Origin: Eubacteriales bacterium
GTDB taxonomy: Bacteria > Bacillota > Clostridia > Oscillospirales > CAG-272
NCBI GenBank assembly: GCA_028709565.1
Contig: JAQVWU010000019.1
Coordinates: forward strand, 1-17,171
DNA: 17,171 nt
Direction: 5' to 3'
Positions 7,454-14,140 of the stretch are shown one piece after another. The notes beneath the pieces are model-generated. The model was not told the DNA's origin and searched no databases. It saw only the letters and a list, made by a program, of their open reading frames with translations. Numbering within the stretch: position 1 is the stretch's first letter; every line of letters begins with the position of its first letter. A program made the translations under genes and the position numbers.

Positions 7454-9742
7454 ATGAACACGAAAACCAAAGCAAAGGTTGAGCCCTACAACGGTGAGCC
7501 CGCAATAATGATCAACGGCGTTCCTTATCCTCCCATGACCATCACCGTTCCCATCAGCGACCCGTCTTACCTAAAGGCATTGGGCGAGGCGGGACTCAAG
7601 ATATTTTATGTCACAGCCAATACCGACTGGAACCAGCCCGGAGATGACAAACACCCTTCCGGCTTGCAGCGGACTTTAGCTGACCTTGAGCTTCTGTTGA
7701 CGGCTGTGCCCGACGCTTATGTAATGCTTCGCCTGAACGTGAGCCCTCCGGCTGATTGGGTCAACGCGCACCCCGAAGAGATGGTTACCTACTCTGACGG
7801 CTCACATGAGCGCACAATCTGCACCTCGGTCGGCAGAGAACCTATAGACGGCATGCATTCGCTCTGCTCCGTGGCCTGGCGCAGGGACGGAGACAAAGCG
7901 CTGACCGATTACTTCGGCGAGCTCGAAAGCTCCCCCCGTTTTGACCGGATTATCGGTTTTTTCCTGTGCGCCGGAGGCACAAGCGAATGGTATTACCCGA
8001 TTGGCCTGGTAAAGAGCAACGGCGCTTACGGCGACTTTTCCGAATCGTTCCGCAAAGAATTCGAAGGCTATCTCAGGGCGAAATACAAGGATGAGGAAAC
8101 CCTCCGCAGGGTCTGGAATCGTCCCGACGCCGCCTTCGAGCGTCCTGTTATACCCGAACCCTCCGAGAGGGAGTACATAAGCAAAGCCGACTCCCGCATA
8201 ATCGATGCCCTGAGAAATTGGGAGGTTGAGGGGCGATCAATCGGAATGAAGCTTGATATGGATGCCAAACTGCCCGCCGGCGTCGGAGTGTTCCTCAACG
8301 CCAACGGCTATGCTAACGTCGCCGATTTCTTCGCAGCGTGGCATGAGGGCACCGCCAACACCATTGTGCACTTCTCGCGCACCCTCAAGACCCGCTATCC
8401 CGATCTGCTTGTCGGAGCCTTCTACGGTTCCTACGGCTGCACCGATTATTTTGAAGGTTCGACGGCTACGGGTACGCTCACCCTGCTCGACTGCGGTATG
8501 CTGGACTTCCTCGCGGCTCCCGGGGTATACAACGACCGCGAACCGGGAGGGGTTGTAGCTCAGCGCGAGATGCAGGACTCGTTCCGGATACGCAACATGA
8601 TTTATATATGCGAGGACGATGCGCGCACCCACCGCTGCAAGCCGTGGATGCAGCGTGACGCAATGGCGCTCTACTCGGTGAGGGATTCTCTCGAAACGCT
8701 CAAACGCGACTTTGCCCGCAATATCTGCGAAGAAATCAACGGCTGGTGGTTCGACATGGGTGGTGACTGGTACAACGACCCCGATATACTGGCTTTGTTT
8801 AAAAGGCAGCGCGAGATTGCCGATTTCGCCTTCAGCCTCGACAGGACGAAGAAGAACGATATAGCGCTTATTTACGATACCCAGAGCGTGCACCATGTGT
8901 CCGCCTCGACCGACGCGCTTGTACTCGATTTTTACCGCACCTCCGACCTGCATAGAATCGGAGCCCCCGTGGACTGGTATTTCCACGACGACATGGCCCG
9001 CAGTGACATGCGCGATTACAGGATGTATGTAATGCTCAACTGTTATTACATGACCGACTCCGAGCGCGAAGCCATCTTCGCCAAAGCCCGCAGAAACAGC
9101 GCGACCGTAGTGTGGCTGTATGCTCCGGGTTTTATAAATCCCGACGCCGACCCCGTCATGGCTGTTGAAAACATATCCAAGACGGTCGGCATGAACATAG
9201 ACATGAACGCAAAAACCGCCTTCCCGCATTTCCGCGTCGACCCGGGCCACCCTGCTCTGAGCTTGGCGAGTGGTTCCAGACGCTACGGTTACATAGACCG
9301 GGATGTTCACAGCAACATTTGGATCGGCCCGACGGTACTCCCTCCCGCATATTTAAACCCTGTGTTTTATATCGATGACACCGAAGCCGACATACTCGGC
9401 CGCTATTGTTCCGACGGCAGGGGGGCGCTGGCGATTTCGCGCAAGCACGGTTTTCAAAGCGTATACTGCACCGCAAAGGTACTGCGGAGCGACATCTTAG
9501 CCTCGCTCGCGGCATGGTCGGGCTGTCATCTGTTCACCCGCACGGACGATGTGTTATATGCCAACGAAAACTTCGCTGCAATCCACGTCAATTCCGACGG
9601 CAAGCGTGTGATCCGTTTTAAACGTCCCTGCTCACCCTATGAAGTCTACGAACGCCGCTTTTATGGCAATAACGTGAGCAGCATAGAGGTTGAGATGAAG
9701 CCTGGCGAGACCAAAATGTGGTCCCTCGCGGGAGCATTTTAA
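7454..9742 (+). CDS. GH42-like clan GH-A glycoside hydrolase
   Basis: The 762-residue product starts at ATG 7454, with GGAGGA at 7442-7447. No signal peptide is visible, so it should act in the cytoplasm. The N-terminal half looks like a TIM barrel of clan GH-A: VMLRLNVSPPADWVNAHPEE is typical of GH42-like enzymes, FFLCAGGTSEWYYPIG places a probable acid/base Glu at 178, and NMIYICEDDARTH places a probable nucleophile Glu at 387. The middle part (about 470-640: IALIYDTQSVHHVSA, APVDWYFHDDM, YVMLNCYYMTDSERE, VVWLYAPG) resembles the flavodoxin-like trimerisation domain of GH42 beta-galactosidases. A small beta-rich C-terminal domain follows. Substrate is uncertain: a beta-galactoside is a fair guess, but the acid/base context (GTSEW rather than NEW) is divergent. 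The codons are richer in G and C than those of the flanking genes. Confidence 0.8.
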   Translation: MNTKTKAKVEPYNGEPAIMINGVPYPPMTITVPISDPSYLKALGEAGLKIFYVTANTDWNQPGDDKHPSGLQRTLADLELLLTAVPDAYVMLRLNVSPPADWVNAHPEEMVTYSDGSHERTICTSVGREPIDGMHSLCSVAWRRDGDKALTDYFGELESSPRFDRIIGFFLCAGGTSEWYYPIGLVKSNGAYGDFSESFRKEFEGYLRAKYKDEETLRRVWNRPDAAFERPVIPEPSEREYISKADSRIIDALRNWEVEGRSIGMKLDMDAKLPAGVGVFLNANGYANVADFFAAWHEGTANTIVHFSRTLKTRYPDLLVGAFYGSYGCTDYFEGSTATGTLTLLDCGMLDFLAAPGVYNDREPGGVVAQREMQDSFRIRNMIYICEDDARTHRCKPWMQRDAMALYSVRDSLETLKRDFARNICEEINGWWFDMGGDWYNDPDILALFKRQREIADFAFSLDRTKKNDIALIYDTQSVHHVSASTDALVLDFYRTSDLHRIGAPVDWYFHDDMARSDMRDYRMYVMLNCYYMTDSEREAIFAKARRNSATVVWLYAPGFINPDADPVMAVENISKTVGMNIDMNAKTAFPHFRVDPGHPALSLASGSRRYGYIDRDVHSNIWIGPTVLPPAYLNPVFYIDDTEADILGRYCSDGRGALAISRKHGFQSVYCTAKVLRSDILASLAAWSGCHLFTRTDDVLYANENFAAIHVNSDGKRVIRFKRPCSPYEVYERRFYGNNVSSIEVEMKPGETKMWSLAGAF

Positions 9743-9777
9743 TCGACAGCGGTCTTGCCAAAAAATAAAAACAAGAG

Positions 9778-9843
9778 ATGAAAATTCTGCAGAGAACGGA
9801 CTATGATATGCCGGCTTTTTATGCAGGTGATAAAGAGACATAA
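9778..9843 (+). CDS. Possible 21-codon small ORF upstream of the DUF4275-like gene
   Basis: ATG 9778 opens a frame of 21 residues (MKILQRTDYDMPAFYAGDKE plus T) ending in TAA 9841-9843, two bases before the next ATG. A weak AAGAG precedes it. It might be a leader peptide that couples translation, a gene remnant, or chance. No family is recognised. Confidence 0.2.
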   Translation: MKILQRTDYDMPAFYAGDKET

Positions 9844-9845
9844 TT

Positions 9846-10310
9846 ATGGCGAAAAAATTATTTGAAAACAAAAAGATTAAGGCAATTAAACTTCCAAATC
9901 GGGGAACCTTTCTGCGAAAACAGTGGGAAGATAACTTTGCCGGTCATTTAAGCCCTGAAGAGAAAGAAGAAATTTATCTGTGTAACAATTGCGGATATTT
10001 ATGGCATCTGTTTAGCTATGAAAAAAAACATTGCCTGAGGGAGCAGGAAGCTGAAAAAGCCTTTGATAATGAGCCGAAGAATTCCTGTTATATTTTTTGG
10101 CAGCATGCCGATTATGCTTTAATTGTTGAGAATACGGATATTCTAAATCATAATGATTTGGAGAACGAATATGATATCTATATCACAGACAAGGAATTTA
10201 ACTGGACTTATGTGAAGACACATGAAACCGGATTATGCGGACCTTACTACAGCAGAAAAAGCAAAAAAGGTTCGATTGAGATAATTGAAAGAACTGAAAG
10301 GAATTTATAA
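9846..10310 (+). CDS. DUF4275-like protein of unknown function
   Basis: This 154-residue, A+T-rich gene codes for a soluble protein with no membrane segment or signal peptide. Features are LRKQWEDNFAGHLSPEEKEEIYL (23-45), GYLWHLFSYEKKHCL (50-64) and, near the end, FNWTYVKTHETGLCGPYYS. From memory this order (an xxQWE helix, a WHLFSYEK strand, a WTYVKTHE…GPY ending) is that of DUF4275, which is frequent in Bacilli and Clostridia and has no known role. Two Cys residues in LCNNCG could bind metal, but no second pair is seen. The stop (10308-10310) is one base before the nitroreductase ATG, so translation of the two is probably coupled. The start ATG 9846 has only a weak AAAGAGA upstream. Confidence 0.65.
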   Translation: MAKKLFENKKIKAIKLPNRGTFLRKQWEDNFAGHLSPEEKEEIYLCNNCGYLWHLFSYEKKHCLREQEAEKAFDNEPKNSCYIFWQHADYALIVENTDILNHNDLENEYDIYITDKEFNWTYVKTHETGLCGPYYSRKSKKGSIEIIERTERNL

Positions 10311-10311
10311 G

Positions 10312-10863
10312 ATGAACGAAACATTGCGTGTTATCGCGGAGAGATATTCCTGCCGCGATTATAAAAACGAGATGCCGTCGGATGAACTGCTGCAGGCCAT
10401 CGCCAAAGCCGCTGTACAGGCACCGAGCGGAATGAATCGCCAGGCATGGCGGGTAATTGTCGTAAAAGATAAAACTCTGATGCAGGACATGGAATCCGAG
10501 GCCATGTCATATCTTGCGAACATGGAGGATAAAACCTCCTACAACAGGATTATGGAGCGCGGCGGCAGGTTGTTCTACGGTGCTCCCTGCATGATCGTGG
10601 TGCCGATTGACCCTGCCGCGCTGATTGATTGCGGCATTTTATGCCAGAATATCGTATTGGCTGCAGCGTCACTGGGAATAGCCAATGTCATGTGCGGGTT
10701 TACCGGCCTGGCGTTCGCCGGCGGCGTCCGCGCGGCGGAATTCAGCCGGCGACTGGGCTTCCCGGAGGGTTACGTGTTCGGCTGTTCGGTATTGCTGGGA
10801 TACGCAAACACAATAAAACCTCCCCATGTCCCGGACGAGGGTAAGATAACGTTCGTCGGATAG
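10312..10863 (+). CDS. Nitroreductase-family FMN-dependent oxidoreductase
   Basis: The 183-residue protein shows the nitroreductase signature: LRVIAERYSCRDYKNEMPSDELL near the N-terminus (the R-x-S-x-R FMN-phosphate motif), APSGMNRQAWRVIVVKD (FMN ring contact), DCGILCQNIVLAAASLGIA (dimer and FMN helix) and FGCSVLLGYA at the end. Such enzymes reduce nitro groups, quinones or flavins with NAD(P)H as cytoplasmic homodimers. The start ATG 10312 is behind AAAGG at 10298-10302, which lies inside the previous gene; an upstream TTG (10285) merely extends into that gene. The length fits the compact clostridial type. Physiological substrate unknown. Confidence 0.9.
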   Translation: MNETLRVIAERYSCRDYKNEMPSDELLQAIAKAAVQAPSGMNRQAWRVIVVKDKTLMQDMESEAMSYLANMEDKTSYNRIMERGGRLFYGAPCMIVVPIDPAALIDCGILCQNIVLAAASLGIANVMCGFTGLAFAGGVRAAEFSRRLGFPEGYVFGCSVLLGYANTIKPPHVPDEGKITFVG

Positions 10864-10877
10864 GTTTAGTAAATTTC

Positions 10878-11035
10878 GTTTTATCTTTGAACCTAAACCG
10901 GATTTAAATTCCACATTGAATTAATCCCGGGCATCCACAGATGCTGTGTATATAGTGACCTTATCAATCATCCGCCGGACAAATTGACCACACACTTTTG
11001 GTGGGTCGAACGTGCTCGGTGAGCGCCATGTGTTG
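10878..11035 (-). pseudogene. Possible C-terminal remnant of a serine recombinase
   Basis: On the minus strand, one frame reads VCGQFVRRMIDKVTIYTASV, then a stop, then FNVEFKSGLG. The pattern lVrrmIdkVtVy…VeFKSG resembles the C-terminal end of clostridial serine recombinases (resolvase/integrase type). An in-frame TAA interrupts it and no longer open frame lies upstream. The match is short and from memory, so the call is tentative. The remaining parts of the 457-bp gap 10864-11320 hold the promoter and hairpin described separately. Confidence 0.3.
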
Positions 11036-11159
11036 CTTTTTTAGGAATGTGTTTTTTAGCCATGCGCTTTATAAGTTCATCTCTATCGGCATTTCAACCA
11101 GCTCATTTTGATTCAGGTCACTAAAGCGTTAAATTTGCTATTAATGTTTATATTGAATC

Positions 11160-11187
11160 TTGTCATATTAAATAAATATGCTATAAT
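11160..11187 (+). promoter_or_regulatory. Sigma-A-type promoter upstream of satD-like gene
   Basis: TTGTCA (11160-11165) and TATAAT (11182-11187) are separated by 16 bases, an almost consensus housekeeping promoter. Transcription would start near 11194, giving a ~127-nt leader before the ATG at 11321, and that leader contains the hairpin at 11227-11275. Confidence 0.65.
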
Positions 11188-11226
11188 AAATCAAACCCAC
11201 TTTTTTCTTAGAACAAGCCCGTTTTG

Positions 11227-11280
11227 AGCAACCTATTTGATTTTCTTTTTTTCAACGAAACCAATATAGGTTGCTTTTCT
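11227..11280 (+). terminator. Leader hairpin with short T-rich tail: attenuator or small-RNA terminator
   Basis: AGCAACCTAT (11227-11236) and ATAGGTTGCT (11266-11275) are perfect 10-bp complements around a 29-nt loop, followed by TTTCT. Placed between the promoter at 11160-11187 and the satD-like gene, it could end a short transcript of about 85 nt or act as an attenuator. The long loop and short T-run make it a weak terminator. Confidence 0.45.
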
Positions 11281-11292
11281 GCTTGAATGTGT

Positions 11293-11298
11293 TATACT
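11293..11298 (+). promoter_or_regulatory. Second possible -10 box (TATACT) before the satD-like gene
   Basis: TATACT lies 22 bases before the ATG. The best -35 candidate, TTGCTT at 11271-11276 with a 16-base spacer, overlaps the 3' arm of the hairpin. A transcript from here would start just ahead of the AGAGGTGAT ribosome binding site and would bypass the hairpin. Confidence 0.35.
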
Positions 11299-11320
11299 AA
11301 TTGTTAGAGGTGATTTTATA

Positions 11321-12166
11321 ATGAATTATACTGCATTAATAATAGATTTAAAAAGATCCCGATCATATTCAGTGGAAGATAGGAACTCTATCCAGAATTA
11401 TATTATTATGGTTATCCAAAGTTTAAATAAAGTTTTTTCAAATTCTTTGGCCAGAGATGTCGATTTTAGCGCAGGAGATGAGGTTCAAGGTCTATTCTTT
11501 TCTCCGGAATCGGCATATCTATATTTTAGAATGCTTAATATGCTTATTTCTCCTGTTGAAATCAGTGCCGGAATTGGCATCGGTGAGTGGAACGTAAAAA
11601 TCGAAAATGCAAGCACCACTGCTCAAGATGGCCCGGCATACCATAATGCACGTTACGCCATCGAAAATGTAAAGAATGCATTAGGATATTCTTTACTTCT
11701 CTATTCAGGAGACGAGGTGGATTTATTTATAAACGCTATAATTAATACATCTTTTGCGCTGGCAAGTAACCATAGTGAATACCAACATGAACTTATGTTA
11801 CTCTCGGAATTACTATATCCTATAGATTATCGTCAAGCGATTGACCTTTGCCAAATCAACTTGATATTAAAACTTTTAACATCAAAAAATGATTACTATA
11901 CGTATTATAAGAAGAACAAATCGATAAAAAAATACCCATTTGATAAAATCTTATCTATGAATTTAGAGCCTTTACCAATTGATGCAGCAAATGATGACAG
12001 CATTTTTTATGTTTCCAGCGGAAAGAAAAGAGGCATGACAACCCGATTATCCGAAATTTTAGATGTAAGCAGACAAAGCATCGAAAAAACTTTTAAGACA
12101 GCCAAAATCTATGAAGTTAGAAATTCTACTATTGTCGCGTTGAATTTCTTGGATAAATATTTATAA
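11321..12166 (+). CDS. satD: SatD-family protein: cyclase-like N-terminal domain plus C-terminal HTH
   Basis: The start ATG 11321 follows AGAGGTGAT (11306-11314). The 281-residue product resembles SatD, named for the acid-tolerance (sat) operon of streptococci; its biochemical role is not known to me. Residues 1-115 carry a pattern like class III nucleotidyl cyclases: ALIIDLKRS with Asp9 on the first strand, FSAGDEVQGLFF with Gly52-Asp53 on a hairpin (compare KTIGDAVMAVF), ISAGIGIGEW (81-90) and DGPAYHNARYA (103-113; compare GDAVNLAARL). The Lys that selects the base in cyclases is a Phe here. A middle helical region has no motif. Residues about 245-281 look like a helix-turn-helix (TRLSEILDVSRQSIEKTFKTA). 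It forms an operon with the next gene, 10 bases downstream. Family call is good; the cyclase resemblance is my own inference. Confidence 0.7.
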   Translation: MNYTALIIDLKRSRSYSVEDRNSIQNYIIMVIQSLNKVFSNSLARDVDFSAGDEVQGLFFSPESAYLYFRMLNMLISPVEISAGIGIGEWNVKIENASTTAQDGPAYHNARYAIENVKNALGYSLLLYSGDEVDLFINAIINTSFALASNHSEYQHELMLLSELLYPIDYRQAIDLCQINLILKLLTSKNDYYTYYKKNKSIKKYPFDKILSMNLEPLPIDAANDDSIFYVSSGKKRGMTTRLSEILDVSRQSIEKTFKTAKIYEVRNSTIVALNFLDKYL

Positions 12167-12176
12167 GAGGAATATC

Positions 12177-12908
12177 ATGCTTATATGTATCATGTTTATA
12201 GCTCACTTTCTTGCCGATTTTTCCTTTCAATCTACAAAATTGTCACAAAAAAAACTTAATACTTTTAAGTATCTTATACGCCACGCATCAATTTATGCCG
12301 TCATATTTTTAATAGCAATTTTCCCCTTTGTAAAATTCGAAAAAGCTATTATTTCTTACATAATAATTATATGCTCACACTTTATTATAGACTGGATAGG
12401 AAAACTTGTAGATAATAAAATTAATAAAAAAGCCATTTTGTTTTATTCTTTTATTACAGACCAGATTATCCATATTTCAATCCTCGCCATATTATATTAT
12501 TCACTAAATATAGGCGCAGAAACAACCGCACTATACGTTCGTATCCGGCAATGGACGAATTTCAATAATATAGTTATTTATAGTTTGATATTTGTTATAT
12601 TATGGAATCCCGCGGCATTTTTTGTAAATAGACTATTAATGTATATTACAGATGAAGATAGTTTTGCACTGGAGAAGAATGATCTTAGTGTAGGACGAAT
12701 AATTGGAAAGCTGGAGCGAATTATTATTTCAGTTTTAATCTTATATAACCAATTTGGAGCGATTGGCTTTGTGTTGACAGCAAAAAGTATTGCCCGGTTC
12801 AAACAGCTTGATGATAGAATTTTTGCCGAGAAATATTTGGTGGGTACCTTGACAAGCGTATTGATTGCGTTTATTGAAACTATTATTTTAAAACAATTTC
12901 TAAAATAG
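12177..12908 (+). CDS. DUF3307 multi-pass membrane protein
   Basis: ATG 12177 follows AAGAGGAA, ten bases after the SatD-like stop. The 243-residue protein is strongly hydrophobic, with about six or seven membrane segments (near 1-15, 36-54, 56-73, 90-110, 130-152, 182-202, 222-240). Characteristic residues lie in or next to the first segments: H10 and D14 (IAHFLADF), H36, H68 and D72 (SHFIIDW), and D95 and H99 (TDQIIH). Such spaced His/Asp pairs recall integral-membrane metal hydrolases (the YdjM/DUF457 type), but catalysis has not been shown. The C-terminal block GRIIGKLERIII then GAIGFVLTAKSIARF is typical of DUF3307. The pairing with SatD recurs in Bacillota, from general knowledge. Its stop TAG lies inside the hairpin at 12905-12928. 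Confidence 0.8.
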   Translation: MLICIMFIAHFLADFSFQSTKLSQKKLNTFKYLIRHASIYAVIFLIAIFPFVKFEKAIISYIIIICSHFIIDWIGKLVDNKINKKAILFYSFITDQIIHISILAILYYSLNIGAETTALYVRIRQWTNFNNIVIYSLIFVILWNPAAFFVNRLLMYITDEDSFALEKNDLSVGRIIGKLERIIISVLILYNQFGAIGFVLTAKSIARFKQLDDRIFAEKYLVGTLTSVLIAFIETIILKQFLK

Positions 12909-12928
12909 CAACCGCGTAGGGTTGCTAT
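12905..12928. repeat. Hairpin at the end of the SatD/DUF3307 operon
   Basis: ATAGCAACC (12905-12913) and GGTTGCTAT (12920-12928) pair perfectly over 9 bp with a 6-nt loop. It overlaps the stop codon and shares the AGCAACC core with the leader hairpin before the operon. No T-run follows, so it would be a weak terminator; it may serve mRNA stability or be an element end. Confidence 0.65.
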
Positions 12929-13082
12929 CGCAGAAAGCAACTATTTATGATTGCCCGAACATGAGTTTATCCCTAAAAATCAAGAATTGCTTTGGAAGAA
13001 GCTATTATATTAGATTCTTTATTTTTAACAAACAATAAGCAATATTTTTCTTCATTATCACATGGAACAGGAGACGGAAATC

Positions 13083-14093
13083 ATGAAGGTGCTTATCATA
13101 GGCGGAACCGGGTTATTGGGCAGCGAAGCTGCAAGGGAACTTATAAAAATGGGACACAGCGTAACAGGCATGGCCTTGCCGCCCCTTCCTGAGGGAGCGG
13201 ATATTCCGTCCCGGATGGAACTGATATTAAAAGACTGCATGTCGCTGAGCACCGACGAACTGGCTGCAATAATGAAAAAGTGCGGCGGACTGGTATTTGC
13301 GGCGGGGGTGGATGAAAGGATAGAAGGACCCGCTCCCGTATATGACATGTTTTACAGATACAACATAGCGCCGCTGCAAAAGCTTTTGCCCCTTGCAAAG
13401 GAATGCGGCATCAGGCAGGCGGTAATATGCGGATCGTATTTTACATATTTTAACCGCACCTTCCCCGAGTGGGATCTGTATAAGCACCATCCGTATATAA
13501 GAAGCAGGGTCGATCAGGCAAAGACGGCTTTGAATTATGCCGACGCGAATTTTGCGGTTTCCATACTTGAGCTTCCGTATATATTCGGCGCCCAGAAAGG
13601 CAGAAAACCCGTGTGGACTTTCCTGGTGGAAATGATCAGGAAGATGCCTGTGGTCACTGTGTATCCCAAAGGCGGTACCGCCATGATTACAGCCGGACAG
13701 GTCGGCCAGTGTATAGCGTCCGCCCTTGAAACAGGCAGCGGCGGTCTCTTCCCTGTCTGCACACACAATATGACCTGGAAGGAAATGCTCGCCGTATTCC
13801 ATGAATACATGGGTATGCCCGGCCGAAAGATAATAACCATACCGGATTTTCTGTTCAGGGCTTATGCAAAAAAAATAATAAAACAACGGAAGGCGTCAGG
13901 CTATGAAGGCGGGCTGGATATGGTTAAATTCGTAAAAGTAATGACATATGAAGCGTTCATGAGCGACTTCAACGCAAAAACTTTATTTAAAACAAGACAC
14001 GATGATATAAAAAAGGCTATCGGTGAATCGGTGCGGTTAAGTCTTGATGTGCTGGATAAGCAAACGGATGTCATAGACATGAAAGGCGAATGA
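13083..14093 (+). CDS. NAD(P)-dependent epimerase/dehydratase-like protein (atypical extended SDR)
   Basis: ATG 13083 is preferred, with AGGAGA at 13069-13074; the ATG at 13062 would place this site inside the gene. The 336-residue product begins MKVLIIGGTGLLGSEAAREL, a Rossmann nucleotide-binding motif (GGTGLLG, 7-13), so NAD(P) binding is well supported. VFAAGVDER and VICGSYFTYF (with Ser118) are the expected strands. The active-site Tyr is Tyr138 in HPYIRSR, but the usual YxxxK Lys is Arg142, so catalysis may be altered or the protein may only bind nucleotide. The C-terminal part has the substrate-binding features MTWKEMLAVFHEYMG and a basic helix. Substrate unknown. Codon use is like the core-type genes nearby. 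Confidence 0.85.
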   Translation: MKVLIIGGTGLLGSEAARELIKMGHSVTGMALPPLPEGADIPSRMELILKDCMSLSTDELAAIMKKCGGLVFAAGVDERIEGPAPVYDMFYRYNIAPLQKLLPLAKECGIRQAVICGSYFTYFNRTFPEWDLYKHHPYIRSRVDQAKTALNYADANFAVSILELPYIFGAQKGRKPVWTFLVEMIRKMPVVTVYPKGGTAMITAGQVGQCIASALETGSGGLFPVCTHNMTWKEMLAVFHEYMGMPGRKIITIPDFLFRAYAKKIIKQRKASGYEGGLDMVKFVKVMTYEAFMSDFNAKTLFKTRHDDIKKAIGESVRLSLDVLDKQTDVIDMKGE

Positions 14094-14140
14094 GACTCAC
14101 CCGCGCAGGAGGAGTATCGGAAAAGGGTTTGATATAAATT

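Noticed and set aside
8237..9310. 357-codon minus-strand open frame inside the GH42-like gene
   Set aside because: It is fully antisense to a well-supported hydrolase, has no recognisable motif, and arises from the G+C-rich codon pattern of that gene.
10863..10899. GGTTTAG/CTAAACC inverted repeat after the nitroreductase as a terminator
   Set aside because: Only 7 bp with a 23-nt loop and no T-run downstream.
12992..13192. 66-codon plus-strand frame before the SDR gene
   Set aside because: Starts at TTG without a ribosome binding site and overlaps the start of the SDR in another frame; no family resemblance.
13227..13886. 219-codon minus-strand open frame inside the SDR gene
   Set aside because: Antisense shadow of a conserved Rossmann protein; no ribosome binding site or family features.
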